From positions 87,001 to 151,000 of the forward strand of contig JAMPIV010019101.1 in the NCBI GenBank assembly GCA_024509875.1: DNA of 64,000 nt, written 5' to 3'. The position numbers were made by a program, and so were the translations under genes. The notes beneath the pieces are model-generated. The model had not been told where the DNA came from, did not search any database, and saw only the letters and a list, made by a program, of their open reading frames with translations. Origin of the DNA: Oreohelix idahoensis (lineage: Eukaryota > Mollusca > Gastropoda > Stylommatophora > Oreohelicidae). This document shows, in pieces, positions 1 through 11,888 of the stretch. Each line of letters begins with the position of its first letter. Position 1 is the first letter of the stretch.

Positions 1-22
1 GAATAAATTTGCCTGTTAGAAA

Positions 23-955
23 ATGGCAGACCTGGCAAAATTTCGATCTGCTGCTATGCAGGCTGCTAAAGATTTGGGAATGGACGGGCAAAGTATGATT
101 GCTTATGTCACTACTGAATGTGACAAATTTATTGAACGTGAAGAAAAAAGATTAGAAAAAGAGGCTGAAAGAAAATTAGAATCTGATAGATTGGCCGAAG
201 ATAAGAGAATAGAGGCAGATAAAGAAATTAAGAGGTTGCAGATTGAGGCTGACAAAGAGGCTAAGAAATTGGAGGCAGAGGAAAGGAGATTGGCTGCTGA
301 AAGGGAAGACAAGCGATTGGCTGCAGAGAGGGAAGCAGAAGATAAGAGATTACAAAGGGAGCACGAGTTACGACTAAGGGAGTTGGAATTTCAAGGCCAT
401 GCTCCTGAAAATGGTGCCAGTCCTTTTACCTCTGATGCCACTGCTAGTCAGGGAGCCTCAACCTCAGCTATGAGTTTTCATTTAGATCATTTTGTTGAGA
501 AAGACGATGATATTGAGAGCTATCTAAATAGATATGAACTATTAGCTACCACGTATGGGTTAGAGAGAGAAAGGTGGAGCTTAAAGTTATCTCAAGGGCT
601 TCGTGGTACAGCTTATGATGTTTTTGCCAAAATGAGCAGCGATGATCAAGACAATTATGACATGTTAAAGCAGGCTCTTTTGTTAAGATATGAAAAGAAT
701 GGAGAATTTTATAGAAAAAAGTTTAGGAATGCTAAACTACTGTCAGGTGAGACATATCACCAGTTCTCTGCACGGTTAGAGACATACTTGGAGAAATGGA
801 CGGCTCTGGGGAAAACCCAAGATCTTAAGGAAATGATCCTTATAGAACAACTAAGAGAGTCCATGGCTCCAGACCTGAGAAAGTTTCTCATGGAACAAGG
901 TGCAGAGAGGCTGGGTGAGTTACTAAATGTTGCTGAAAGATATCAGGCAGCTTAG
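23..955 (+). pseudogene. gag: gag of element A1 (coiled coil plus SCAN-like capsid), truncated by stop
   Basis: This 310-codon frame encodes the structural Gag that packages element RNA in cytoplasmic particles. Residues about 35-120 are an E/K/R/A-rich helix, probably a coiled coil or single alpha helix. Residues about 150-310 form a helical capsid-like domain with motifs such as KLSQGLRG, YDMLKQALLLRYEKNG, FSARLETYLEKW and EQLRESMAPDLRKFL. These resemble the vertebrate SCAN domain. The ATG at 23 is chosen because copy A2 has the same start after a similar leader. The frame ends at a TAG where A2 reads on in frame; alignment with A2 shows a substitution plus a one-base loss here, so the zinc knuckle downstream is cut off. 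SCAN kinship is family knowledge; the truncation is seen directly. Confidence 0.85.
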
Positions 956-958
956 CAG

Positions 959-1473
959 AGGTAACAGGTAATAAAAAGAAACAGTTAGACAATTTTAAGG
1001 CACCACAAAACTTTAATAAATTTGATTATAGAGATCAGAACAAAGGTAAGCACCAGTTTGATAGGCAACGGTATGATAATAAAAATAAAACCCCACAATT
1101 CGATGAAAGGAAATTTGATGAAAGAAAATCTTTCAACCAAGGAAGGAAGTGGTGTAAAAAGTGTAAGATGAACAATCATACCACTGAAAATTGTAGGAAT
1201 AAAACTCCTAATTTTGCTGCTATGAAATCTGGGAAGAAGGGAACAAAGGTCAAACCTGAGGGACTACAGGAACCGTACCACCCCCCAGTGTGTGAAGAGG
1301 TAATCTGTAATGGAGTCACCATAAGGTGCTTATATGATACAGGTTTAGATTATGATTCAGTTGTGAGTTCTCACCTGGTGCTAGCAAATCAATACACCAC
1401 AGAAACAGTGGCGATTCAAGCTGCAACCAAGGAAGTAGAGACCATGACACTCCCTATCGCTAAGATAATGTGA
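959..1473 (+). pseudogene. A1 nucleocapsid zinc knuckle and aspartic protease segment
   Basis: Continuation of the A1 polyprotein in a shifted frame; the open part with a start codon is 1168-1473. A CX2CX4HX4C zinc knuckle (CKKCKMNNHTTENC) lies at 1153-1194 and would bind RNA in the nucleocapsid. The retropepsin motif YDTGLDYDSVV has its catalytic DTG at 1336-1344; as a homodimer the protease would cleave the polyprotein. Near 1468 one base is missing relative to A2, which throws the frame and ends this segment. There is no independent start, so it would be made only as part of Gag-Pol. Confidence 0.8.
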
Positions 1474-2588
1474 AAACGCAATATGTGGAGGGAGTAATCA
1501 AAGCAGCAGTGATAAATGAGCCAATCTACCCTCTGATATTGGGGTGTAGATATGTCTTCTTGGGGAATCCCAAGAGACCTGTGATATTGGCAACAGTGCA
1601 GACCAGATCACAGTCTAAAAAGGAGGAGGATAATCCAATAAATACTCATCCAGATGAGATGAGGAAGGCACAGGCGGAGGACAAAACACTCAAGCCGTGT
1701 TTCAAGAAATTGCCCAAATGTCATACACCTCCAGGCAAGGGAGAATTTTATATGAAGAACAAGTTGATTTATAGGAAGGCAGGATCTGAATCCAATGGTC
1801 ACGGACAGCTGGTCCTTCCCACTTCATATAGGACTAAAGTGTTGGAACTAGGGCATGCGATTCCCTTCAGTGGTCATATGGGGATCAGCGCAACAGGACA
1901 GCGTATAGCTTGTCACTATTTCTGGCCAGGGATAACTGAAGATATCAAAAGATATGTAAAATCCTGTCCAGAGTGCCAACGAGTAGCACCTAAGCATTGG
2001 ACTGCACCAGCAACTCTAGGGGAAATGCCCATAGTGGGAACACCCTTTGAGAGAGTTGCTGTGGACATTGTGGGACCTCTCACTCGAACCAAGAGGAGGA
2101 ACAGCTACATTCTGACTCTGGTGGACACTTGTTCTATGTGGGGAGAGGCGGTAGCCCTGTCATCCATTGACTCTAAACATGTGGCAGAGGCATTACTCAC
2201 AATTTTCACAAGGTTAGGCTTTCCCAACCAAATCTTGACTGATAATGGCTCTCAGTTCAAGGGGAAACTAACAGAAGAAGTTTTCAGGATCTTTCAGGCC
2301 AAACACTTCCATTGTAGCTTGTACCATCCCCAAGGAAACGGCCAAGTGGAAAGATTTAATGGTACTTTGATGTCGATCCTGAGAAAGTTGGCACATGAAA
2401 AACCAGATACATGGGACCAGTACCTTCACGCCGCCCTCTTTGCTTATCGGGAGGTACCCCATAGTTCAACCGGTATGGCCCCGGCAACATTATTATTTGG
2501 AAGGCCAATAAAAGGTCCACTCGAAGCTCTGTTAAGAACGTGGACTGATAAAAAGGCAGAGGAAAATATTACCTCATCATACCAATAG
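1470..2588 (+). pseudogene. A1 integrase
   Basis: The 372-codon frame holds the protease C-terminal flank and then the integrase, which inserts the cDNA into chromosomes. The N-terminal zinc domain has an HX6H pair (H in LELGHAIPFSGHMG) and CPEC (HHCC type). The RNase H-fold core has a DDE triad: D in AVDIVGP, D in LTDNGSQF, and E in GNGQVERFNG, with D-X35-E spacing. It precedes the reverse transcriptase, the reverse of the usual Ty3/gypsy order. The frame ends with TAG at 2586-2588, where A2 has a tyrosine codon, so one substitution separates it from the RT frame. Confidence 0.9.
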
Positions 2589-4427
2589 GTGAATGAGCTG
2601 ACCACTCGGTTAAAAACTGGCTGGAAACTTGCCAATGAAAATTTGAGACAAGCCAGGAAAAAACATGCTGCCTATTACAACAAGAAAGCTAAAGACAGAG
2701 ATTTGGCTGTGGGAGAGAAGGTACTGCTTCTTCTACCCGGTAGTCAGAATAAGTTGCAAATTGGATGGCAAGGTCCATATACAGTTCTAGAGAAGGTATC
2801 TAGAACAAATTATAAGATAGATAAGAAGGGGAAAGAAAAAATCTATCATGTGAATCTCCTGAAGAAATATTTGGAAAGAGAAAATCAGGAAGAGACACAT
2901 TTGTTGACCTTGTCTATTGCAATGGAGATGAAAAAGGAACCACTTTCATCATTTGAATATCCATTACACCCCTGTGAGATAGCGGCACAGGTGAAAATCA
3001 GTACACATTTAACGAAAGATCAGAAGGAGAGAGTGCAACAGGTTCTAGATGATCATACAGAGGTGTTAACGGACCGACCGGGGCATACAAATTTATTGGA
3101 ATATGATATGAAACTTATAGACCTAACACCTGTATGTATGAAAGCATATTCGATTCCTTTCGCTAAGGAGAAAGTTTTAAAGGAAAAGATAGACTATTTG
3201 TTGAAGGAAGGAATAATTTCACACAGTGAATCTTCGTATAGTTCCAGTGTGGTGCTCTTGAAAAAACCATCTGCAGAACATAGACTCTGTATAGATTACA
3301 GGAGACTGAATGCTATCACAGAAGGTCAGGTGGATCCATTGCCGGATACAAATCAGTTGTTTGCCAGGCTAAATAAAGCTAAATATTTCTCAAAAGTGGA
3401 TCTGAGTAAAGGATACTATCAGATTCCAGTAAAGCCTGAGGTTAGACCTTATCTCGCTTTTAGTACCTCAGAAGGACACTATGAATTTAACAGGTTGCCA
3501 TTTGGATTGAAGAATGCGCCTAGTGTCTTCTCTAGAATGATGAAAAAATTGTTGGATCCTCTGAAAAATCCATGCATCACAAACTTCATGGATGATATCC
3601 TTATAGCGAGAGAAACATTTGAGGAACACATTGACTCTCTGAACATGTTGTTTAATCGACTTAGAGAAGCGAATTTGACAGCCCGACCAACCAAATGTTG
3701 CGTTGGATGTAAAGAACTAGAATTCTTGGGACATACAGTCCATCAGGGAAACATGACCCCTGACCCCAAGAATTTAGAGAAACTAAGAAAAGCCCCGAGG
3801 CCACAAACAAAGAAAGACGTGAGATCCTTTGTCTCATTATGTGGTTTCTACCAAAAGTATATCAAAAACTTTAATTCCATATGTGCACCGTTAACTGACT
3901 TGACACGCAAGGGAAATCCGGATCGAATTACCTGGACAGCACAGTGTGAATTAGCATACCAAGAATTGAAGGAAAAGCTCACCAGCAAACCTATTTTGAA
4001 ATTACCTGACTTAAGTCAAGAATTCATTGTGAGAACGGATGCAAGTAATATCGGTTTGGGCGCTACCCTGTTACAGAAGTCAGATTCACTGGATGGGGAA
4101 TTAACCCCAGTGGCATATGCTAGCAGAAAGTTGAATAAAGCTGAAAAAAATTATTCAACTAGCGAAAAAGAATGTCTTGCAGTAATATGGGCGATCAAGA
4201 AATTCAATATTTATCTGTATGGGAAGGCATTCAAGTTGCAAACGGATCACAAACCCCTGGCTTTTCTAGCGCAGGCTAGGCATGAAAATACGAGGTTACT
4301 CCGATGGTCATTGCTTTTGCAACCATTTCAGTTCAGCATAGAATATATTTCTGGAAAAACTAACCTGGGTGCTGATTTTCTAAGCCGCCATCCGTGTGAT
4401 GAGAATCACCGTGATCACCAGGAATAA
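2589..4427 (+). pseudogene. A1 GPY/F module, reverse transcriptase and RNase H
   Basis: This 612-codon frame continues directly after the stop at 2586-2588. Residues about 45-95 hold a GPY/F-like integrase C-terminal module (GWQGPYTVLEKV). The reverse transcriptase follows, with CIDYRRLNAI, KVDLSKGYYQIPV, RLPFGLKNAP and the catalytic FMDDILIA (a YxDD variant). RNase H comes last, with RTDASNIGLGATLLQ, SEKECLAVIWAIKKF and QTDHKPLAFL. RT copies element RNA to cDNA and RNase H removes the template. This portion is open to the natural end SRHPCDEN. Downstream are about 56 bases, a polypurine tract and the 3' LTR. Confidence 0.92.
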
Positions 4428-4483
4428 TATTAAATTTCTCTATGTGTATATAGCATTATGGACTGACATATGATGTCTGTTTT

Positions 4484-4497
4484 AAGTGGGGAGAATT
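4484..4497 (+). promoter_or_regulatory. A1 polypurine tract
   Basis: Purine-rich AAGTGGGGAGAATT immediately before the LTR start TGTGG. It is positioned as the plus-strand primer for reverse transcription. The same tract precedes the 3' LTR of A2. Confidence 0.7.
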
Positions 4498-4827
4498 TGT
4501 GGTGAAAAATTCTAATCCACATATATAAATTAGAAAATAAATGTAAAGCCTAACGAAGTAATTCAATAGAAAGAAAGAAGAATGGCGATAGATCAGTGCG
4601 GTCACAATAGCGTACGCCTGTGTTGTAGAACGCCATAATGGCTGAACAAGAAAACCCCTTTTTCTGCTCCGTCTGCATAAACTACACGCGTGTCTAAAAA
4701 TAAAACTGGTACTGTGTTTCTTAGAAAACCTTGAGATACGCAAACTGCATAATGACCTAGATACAAATACTAGCATTAATGTCATTATATACACTACGTT
4801 AACCTAAAAGACAGACGGGCTTAGAAG

Positions 4828-4844
4828 AGAGAGAGAGAGAGAGA
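4828..4844. repeat. (GA)n microsatellite in A1 LTR
   Basis: Short GA run. At the matching position the two A2 LTRs have longer GA runs (about 42039-42069 and 49211-49250), so this is a length-variable internal microsatellite of the LTR. Confidence 0.8.
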
Positions 4845-5695
4845 TGCACGGAGGAACGCATGCAATAATACCACGTCGTCTCGCGATTAAAAAGTGAACG
4901 CCAATCACACGCGAAAGGCAAGAAGACCTGATTTTTTTCAAATAAACAGTAAATAAAAGACACTAACGATACGAGGTTAGGTTTCGAAAACAAGTTTAAG
5001 CTCTTATTGGGAAACCTGACATTCTACTGATTTGTGTCTAAGCTCCTGACATTAGTCTGACAGTACAGAAGACATCCCATCGTATAGAAGTGAACGGGTG
5101 GTAAAAACAAATACACGGCTATCCTAGAATAATACATATTTTGAACGAAGCCACTTAGCCCCATTAAACTTATATATTTGTGTGCCTTAGGACTTGCTGA
5201 CAAAGAATATGTTATGTGATACGCAAATAGGCTAGTAATTAACAAATTATAGCCAAAATACTATAGTGGGGTTGTCTGACAGCACAAGATCATATTTGCT
5301 CATAATGGCATGTTTGAAAAAACACTGCTTTAGGGGAAATGAGGCCAACAAGTTAAATACGATTTGATTGGCTGTAGTAATATGTAAGGCGAAACCTTAT
5401 TAGTCGAACTGCAAATACTATTATTGTGGTTAATGGCAACGTGTAGGATGGGTAAAAAAATTTTCAAAGGCTCTTGTAAACATGGTCTCATTGGTTAGAA
5501 CGTTTGATATAGTCAAATAGAAGCGTCAGTTCAGGGCCAGTTTTGAAAATAAATTTTGTGAGAAGCAAGTGCGTTGAGATCAAGCTAATATTTTTCTAAT
5601 AAAAGCCTGGGATAAGGCAGATCAAAAATTGTGCCACAATTCATCGCCAGACAACGTTTCGTGTGTATATTTCCTTGAATTGTGCTAAGCTAGAC

Positions 5696-5803
<108 letters not shown>

Positions 5804-7539
5804 GAAAATTGAATATGAAATGATAAATTGTGTCTGTATGTGTGTGGTTCAGTAGCAAACAGAAGGCAAAGCCTAGATATTGCTCCACCATGTAAAAGCT
5901 TGTCAGAGAGGAGTATAACTGCATAGGCATATATGGGATTGCCAAATAGTAACATGACACCTATCCTATTGTATAGAGGGAATTAACGCTGGAATTGCAG
6001 AGGCGTTGTAACCATTAGGGAGAGGAATACTGGTGTATATTGTCACATGAGAAGCTAGCAGTTGGTCCATAGCGCTGAACTCTGTGTTTGTAATGTCCTG
6101 TACTTCAGTGTGGAAATAGATTATATATTATTTCTGAAGAAGGAGGTACAACCTTCTTATTTCAGGGACCGTGGTACTGAAGTATTAGAGCAGCACCTGG
6201 TCTGAGATTTGCTGGATCCAGAGGGCTAGCAGCAGACTCCTTGTCCAAGATATCGACCAGTGGTGTATTTCAAGATAACTGAGAAGCAAGCGAGCAGAGG
6301 AGACAGTTTTCCTGCCACCGACACATGAGCTAAGAATTCGTCAGCCAGAGCAGCTCACCCTTGTATAACCCACCCTAAAATTGACTGTAATACTAAATCA
6401 AGAGGGACAGTAATTAATTTTACAAATAAAAAGAAACTGTGAACCCTTCAATATTATTTCCACCAGTAACAAACACATGAAGTCGTGATGACAAACAACA
6501 ACCTAGCTTCAAAAGCCAGTATTACCTCATAATACTACATCACAACATTACACACATATTGTAATAATATTATATGTCAGGACAAAGATCCTTTGTATAT
6601 TTTTGTACATAAACATTGTGTTTACATTTGATTGTGATTCCTGATTCACTCTGTAGTTGGATCAGGATATCTATTATTGAAAGAAATTAATACATAATTT
6701 AAAAGTTAACACTTGACTTACTTAAGATAGTCTTCTAGAGTGTTATATGTATGTGCTTGTCATAGTGTTGTGGATCTTAATTAAAGTGTTTATCTGTCTG
6801 TTGGTTGTTGTGAACTTATACTTCATCACTATCATAACCCTAGACATTCAACGTAGTCATCACAATATTCCAGAATAAGTCTGATTGAGGTCTAAATGTG
6901 GTAGCAAAGTAAGGTCATCTGTAACACACCACACTCATTAGATACAGATACCTTCACAGCTGATCTCAGTCAGTACACTAAGTCCCCTATAACTATTTAT
7001 ATAATCCCAACTTACCACAGTCCGCCATTGGACTATACATAGGAGAGGCAAATTTGAAATCACACACACACCGCCAAAGTATTCTATGCACGAAGGACTG
7101 AGGGTAGAGCTCGACACGACTTAGCTCTCATCTGTAACTGTGGGCAGCTTAACTCAACCAAGTATTGTCCAGTGTATTTCTGTTGCTAGAGGGTTCGATT
7201 CTGTAATCTGACAGTCAAAAGCCTGATGTTAAATCCATACGTGTAATCCTGCAAAATTGACTAGGAGCACAATAACTGATCTACACAGAGTTACTGATAT
7301 CCCTAATGCATGGGAACGCCAGTACTGACTGCCAGTATTGAAAGACGTGTGTCACCCATTACAATCAACAACTGTTTGGCTGAGATAAAAAGCCAGCAGT
7401 CCAGACATCTAGGATAAGTTGTATCTTAAAAGACTGATTTCACAAACATTATGGAGAGAGAGCCGTCAGATGGAGACAATTGATCAAATACCATAATTCC
7501 CGCCATAAGGTACTTCGGTCGGTCGGTCTGTCACACTTT

Positions 7540-7692
7540 GCACACCGTCATTTGCGCACTTTTTCTATTTTCGAGAGAGTGCTTTAACTTTCGAGCACAG
7601 CTAAGGGGGTGCAACTGTGGATGAAAGTTAGACAATAATTGTATTGTTTCCTTTATATGTACTCTCGAAAATAGCAAAGTGTGACGGTGTGC
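7540..7692. repeat. imperfect inverted repeat / hairpin
   Basis: Left arm 7540-7582 (starting GCACACCGTCA, ending TCGAGAGAGTGC) is the imperfect reverse complement of right arm 7659-7692 (starting GTACTCTCGAAAATAGC, ending GACGGTGTGC). The loop is about 76 bases. Arms differ by a few small gaps. It could be the remains of a short foldback transposon or the end of a larger element. Confidence 0.6.
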
Positions 7693-7850
7693 ATTAAATC
7701 AACAGACAATCAAGATACTCTTCTGTCCAGTTTCATTCGGGAAACGGATTTAACTCATAATTTTTCTTAAAAATAACCTTAAAATGTAAGTTTTTTTATT
7801 GTATCTTCAAGACAAAATTTTAATTTAAAGTATTGTAGACTTATTATTAT

Positions 7851-7940
7851 GGATCAAAATGATAAGATGGCTAAAAGGAAGAGACGATCGCGTCATTCAC
7901 AGCGAGCAAGCGAGACTATAGAAGAAGCAGCAATGTAATA
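7851..7940 (+). pseudogene. possible Helitron-like N-terminal remnant
   Basis: A 29-codon frame from the ATG at 7851 includes MAKRKRRSRHSQRASETIEE and then a stop. The basic stretch followed by RASETxEE resembles the repeated N-terminal segment of some animal Helitron helicase/replicator proteins, known to me as a family pattern. No replication initiator or helicase motifs follow. The match is short and may be chance. Confidence 0.3.
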
Positions 7941-8562
7941 CGTACATGTAACAGAAACAACACACTATAATTAAAAACCTGCCAATTTTGGCTGGTTGTT
8001 GCTAGTTCAATAATAAGTCAGAACTCATAGATGACTCGCGTATATCAACAGCGACTTTATTATTTATCAAAGTGATGCCAAGTGCATGTTGTAAACACTT
8101 TGTGAATATCTTGAAATAATTCTGTGAATATCTATAATATAATTTTCAAACTTTATCCATTCTAAAGAAAGAAGACAAAATCACTATACATAATTAAATT
8201 GATTAATAATTGTACCTGAGGACTTTGTTAACTTTATCATTGTTAAAGTTACATGTTCATTTTGATTTCCCCTAGATTAAATCAAAGGATAGTCTTAAGC
8301 GAGGAGAGAAGTTAGACTCTTGTGCTAAATTCTTACCACCTGGTCAAGAGATCTTCACAGTCTGACTATAACCTGTGCCATCCATACACCAGTGCTCATT
8401 TCTGAGACTGCGGTATTTCGTTTGGTCCAGAATTCTCATCTGGCACTATCATCTGGTATCATCTAGATACACCTGTATCTGCCAATTTTCGACCTCGCTA
8501 CATCATCTTTATTTGTTCATGAAGTTTCATTTATTACAAAATTAGTTGCCTTTATTTAATTC

Positions 8563-8605
8563 TAATATAATATAATATAATATAATAATAATAATAATAA
8601 TAATA
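8563..8605. repeat. (TATAA)n / (TAA)n simple repeat at LINE 3' end
   Basis: TATAA units run into ATA units and join the 3' end of the minus-strand LINE. The ATA part is probably the LINE's own 3' simple-repeat tail, since the full-length copy also ends in a short ATA run at 58821-58830. Confidence 0.75.
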
Positions 8606-9627
8606 GCCCCTTCAGTCATAACTGACTATGGGAATGCGCCCCTGAGGTGACAGCCCTCAGCTGCTTATTTTCCTGGTGCTCCTTTCGACGTTTTCTCCTC
8701 ACCTCTGCTTCTTGTGTGAGCCTCTCTTCGCCCAATCTGAGGTGGCGCCGTAAATAGCATCGCCACTTAGTGCGATCGGCAGCTTCATCCTCCCATGTTG
8801 CTGGATCCATGTCCAGTGCCCTCATATCTCTCTTGCACACATCTTTGAACCTCAGCTGTGGTCGCCCAACTGTTCTCTTGCCATCTGCTAATTGTCCGTA
8901 GAAGATATCTTTTGGGATGCGACCATCTTCCATGCGGCGAACATGGCCAAGCCAGCGAAGTCTGCGTTGTCTAAGAAGCGTATACATACTTTGAAGGCCA
9001 GCACGTGACAACACCTCGACATTTGTCACTTTATCTTTCCACGAGATGCCGAGGATGCGGCGTAGACACCGCAAATGGAAGGTATTGAGCCTTCTTTCTT
9101 GCTTAGCATAGGTCGTCCAGGTCTCGCTGCCATATAGGAGTGTGCTGGTGACGCAGGCATTATATACCGCAGCTTTGGTCTTCATTGTGAGTTTAGAGTT
9201 TCCCCAAACACGCGATGTGAGGCGGGCAAAGGTAGCTGCAGCTTTGCCAATGCGGCTGTCGATTTCTGTATCCAGTGAGAGTTTGTCATTGATGGTAGAC
9301 CCTAGGTATGTGAAGTGGTGCACCACTGCCAATTCATAGTTATCGATAGTGATAACTGGTGCAGCACCCACATCCTGACTCAGCACATTCGTTTTCTTTA
9401 GACTTATTGTGAGGCCAAAGTCCTTGCATGCTTTAGTGAAGCGATTCATCAAGCTCTGAAGCTCCTGTTGGCTTTGAGTGACGACTGCAGCATCATCAGC
9501 GAACAACAAGTCTCTTATAGTGACCCTTCTGATTTTTGTTTTTGCTTTCAGCCTTGAAAGATTAAACAGACGGCCATCTGACCTAGTGTGAAGGCATATT
9601 CCTTCAGTTGCATCTCTGAATGCATGT
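8606..9627 (-). mobile_element. 5'-truncated LINE, same family as 58823-62796
   Basis: Almost identical to the 3' quarter of the full-length LINE at 58823-62796. Homology stops sharply at about 9627, right after GCATGTT, as expected from incomplete target-primed reverse transcription. The other side joins a (TATAA)n block, and a further (ATAAT)n block lies beyond 9633. The element therefore sits in, or duplicated, a TATAA-type microsatellite. Confidence 0.9.
8616..9509 (-). pseudogene. LINE reverse transcriptase C-terminal part
   Basis: Open frame of about 297 codons, continuing upstream without a stop towards the truncation at about 9627. It begins with the RT catalytic motif FADDAAVV and continues through LYGSETWT, the RRLRWLGHVRRM motif and the basic C-terminal tail. 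The endonuclease and the first RT motifs are missing, so it cannot act alone. It differs from the 58841-59956 copy at only a handful of residues (for example ALDMD against ALYMD), which suggests recent activity of the family. Confidence 0.88.
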
Positions 9628-9632
9628 TAAAT

Positions 9633-9690
9633 GAAACATAATATAATATAATATAATATAATATAATATAATATAATATAATATAATAAA
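9633..9690. repeat. (ATAAT)n microsatellite
   Basis: About eleven ATAAT units just beyond the 5' truncation point of the LINE, matching the type of repeat at its 3' side. This is consistent with insertion into, or duplication of, a simple repeat. Confidence 0.85.
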
Positions 9691-10326
9691 TTTCTAAAAC
9701 AAAGTAATTAATCGCTTGTTAACTTTTCAAATTGAATATTTTTCCAGTTTAACGAAACCGTTAACTTTCATCTTACTAAATAGTAGGTAAAAGGTACTTA
9801 GGTGGCTGTCTGGAATCCATTAACCAGTGCAGTTATTGTGTCATACTCTCGGTCCATGCTTCGGAAGGTCCAGAATGGATGGCAACCGCAGGAATGGAAA
9901 ACATCCAAAGGCCTCGAGTCTTAGGAACTGGTGTGGGTCTGACATACTAGTTTCAAGAGCGCACATAGTGGAGACATTGAATATGGATACAGAGAGATTC
10001 AGAGGACAGTTGACGTACGCATTTTAAAGAACGACATTGCTATAAATGAATCAACAAGGTCAAGACTGTTGGAACTTGGCATCAAACGTAGAAATAGCAG
10101 GGATGGGTGTATAAGAGGTGGAATCCACCGGATATACAATCAGCGCGCTACAGATACAATTAGCATTCATACCCTTTCGACATTTGCTGAGGAAGACTGG
10201 GCCCTTATGGGTTTCCCCGGAGTGCAGGGATGTCAATTCTGATAAATAATAAGAAATAACATTTAAAGGTAGTCCCATAGGAAATGCTACCGTAGCTGAT
10301 TGAAGTGGTATGGACTTCACTCTATT
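9691..10326. other. no gene recognised
   Basis: AT-rich, with short frames only. A plus-strand stretch near 10045-10130 reads SRLLELGIKRR and then a glycine/arginine-rich piece. This is faintly like LINE endonuclease sequence, but it is too short to call. Confidence 0.5.
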
Positions 10327-10511
10327 AAACCTAGCTTCGAGAGGTGGGGGTGACCAATTTCCTTCCTCGCTGCCTTTTTCTTCTTTAACTGAAGAACAAA
10401 TTCAGGTGGCCATTTACAATTGGGTAGACAGGAGGGTGACGATTCCGTGAATCGACCCCGGTACATTTGCCGCGAGAGACCAGCGCTCTAATCACTCAAC
10501 TGAACGCTCAG
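10327..10511 (-). repeat. tRNA-derived SINE, family 2
   Basis: On the minus strand it begins with a tRNA-like head: GAGTGATTAGAGCGCTGG resembles a D-arm with box A, and GGGGTCGATTC resembles box B. A body follows that ends near CTCTCGAAGC. A second copy at 57965-58150 shares head and body (CTGGTCTCTCGCGGCAAA is identical), which supports a dispersed family. It would be transcribed by RNA polymerase III and mobilised by a LINE. Confidence 0.65.
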
Positions 10512-10594
10512 AGAGTAGGTACTTATCTAAAACTCCCATCATCTTACTTTTGTTTCAATAAGTGTATTTATAATTCCGTGCAAGTTTTTTCTTC

Positions 10595-11095
10595 GGTGAG
10601 CTTTCTCAAGTTCAATTGATAGGACACTTAAACCACTCAAACATTCTTGACACATCGTGTACCGGTGAGCTTTCTCAAGCTCAGTTCATAGGACACTTTA
10701 CCCACTCAAACATTCTTAACTCGTCGTATACAGGTGAGCTTTCTCAATGTTCAATTGATGCGACACTTAAACCACTCAAACATTCTTAACTCGTCGTATA
10801 CCTGTGAGCTCTCTCATGTTCAATTGATAGGATACTTAAAGCTTTCAGACATTCGTGACTTGTTCAATTAATAGGACACTTAAACTACTCAGACATTCTT
10901 GACTCATCGTATACCGGTGAGCTTTCTCAAGTTCAATTGATAGGACACTTAAACCTCTCAACATTCTTAACTCGTCGTGTACCGGTGAGCTTTCTCAATG
11001 TTCAATTGATAGGACACTTAAACCACTCAAACATTCTTAACTCGTCGTATACCATTGAGCTTTCTCATGTTCAATTGATAAGACACTTAAACCAC
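10595..11095. repeat. 69-bp tandem repeat array, left part
   Basis: Units begin GGTGAGCTTTCTCAAGTTCA and contain GGACACTTAAACCACTCAAA. Starts lie at about 10595, 10664, 10733, 10803, 10914, 10983 and 11054. Spacing is 69-71 bases, except one 111-base composite unit. The array is cut by element B at 11096 and resumes at 20106. Confidence 0.92.
11091..11095. repeat. TSD of element B (left)
   Basis: ACCAC directly before the 5' LTR. The same ACCAC follows the 3' LTR at 20106-20110. The 5-bp length is usual for Ty3/gypsy integrases. Confidence 0.9.
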
Positions 11096-11859
11096 TGTTA
11101 CGGTAGTTTAATTGGCATTGTCTGCTAGAGGTTAGCAGCATGCGATTTTAGGGGTTACAACGTTTAATGTAATGTAAAAGTATTATTAGCCTAGTGAACG
11201 CTGTGACGTTTCAGCGTTGGTAGTCACGCACCGTGACCAAGAGACGGGACCCTTTCTTGAATGACCGTCGAACGGAGAAGACGTGTCTTTATATTCTTAT
11301 AGTGTCGGGCATGGAGTGCCACACAGTTATATTGTATTTTATTATGGACATGGGTCAGTCCACTGTTGTGATGAAGAAAGATGAAGTTACAGGTTAGTAA
11401 TTGACTAAACCTTGTCGAGATGAATTAACAGTCCGTTTTAGTTATACGAGTGCCAGACGCATAATCTCACTGTCGGTCGTTGGGATTACCAACCACGCGT
11501 GCATATAGTTATGTCGTTCTGCCTACAGTAATTCAGATGTACGAGACAAAGGACTGATATGCAAGATAGCTAACTCAACATAGGATTCTAAATTATATTT
11601 GTGATGTAATTCATGATCAACGTACGATGTCTACAGAATGTATAATAAATTGTTTGTTTGGACTCTAGACATGACTTATCCCGTCTATGAACATTTGGGA
11701 GATTCAATTATTACTATCATGGTTTTCAAAGTATTTAAACCCACATTCGCGTAACTAACATCGAAGGCACGATGCAAAAATGATGAACTGTAAAACAAGT
11801 CACCACGATTGACTATCAAGCTTTCAACAATCCGATGGGCTAATTTTCCGACCGCAGCA
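11096..11859 (+). repeat. 5' LTR of element B
   Basis: TGTTACGG...CCGCAGCA, 764 bp, identical in length to the 3' LTR at 19342-20105 with a single mismatch seen. TG/CA ends and the TSD fix both borders. It would hold the promoter and polyadenylation signals; I do not assign exact sites. Confidence 0.95.
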
Positions 11860-11864
11860 GAATT

Positions 11865-11888
11865 TGGTTGGCCATCGCTGGGGATCGA
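11865..11888 (+). promoter_or_regulatory. primer binding site of element B
   Basis: TGGTTGGCCATCGCTGGGGA starts 5 bases after the LTR. It is complementary to a tRNA 3' end (TGG pairs with CCA) and continues into GGGGATCGA, complementary to a T-arm. The closest family I can name is tRNA-Ile, with mismatches. The T-arm complement makes chance unlikely. Confidence 0.65.

Larger units (their letters stand above)
7020..8562. other. non-coding stretch between A1 and a LINE
   Basis: No credible gene in any frame. Two features are listed separately: a long imperfect hairpin (7540-7692) and a short Helitron-like N-terminal frame (7851-7940). The rest is AT-rich anonymous DNA. Confidence 0.6.
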
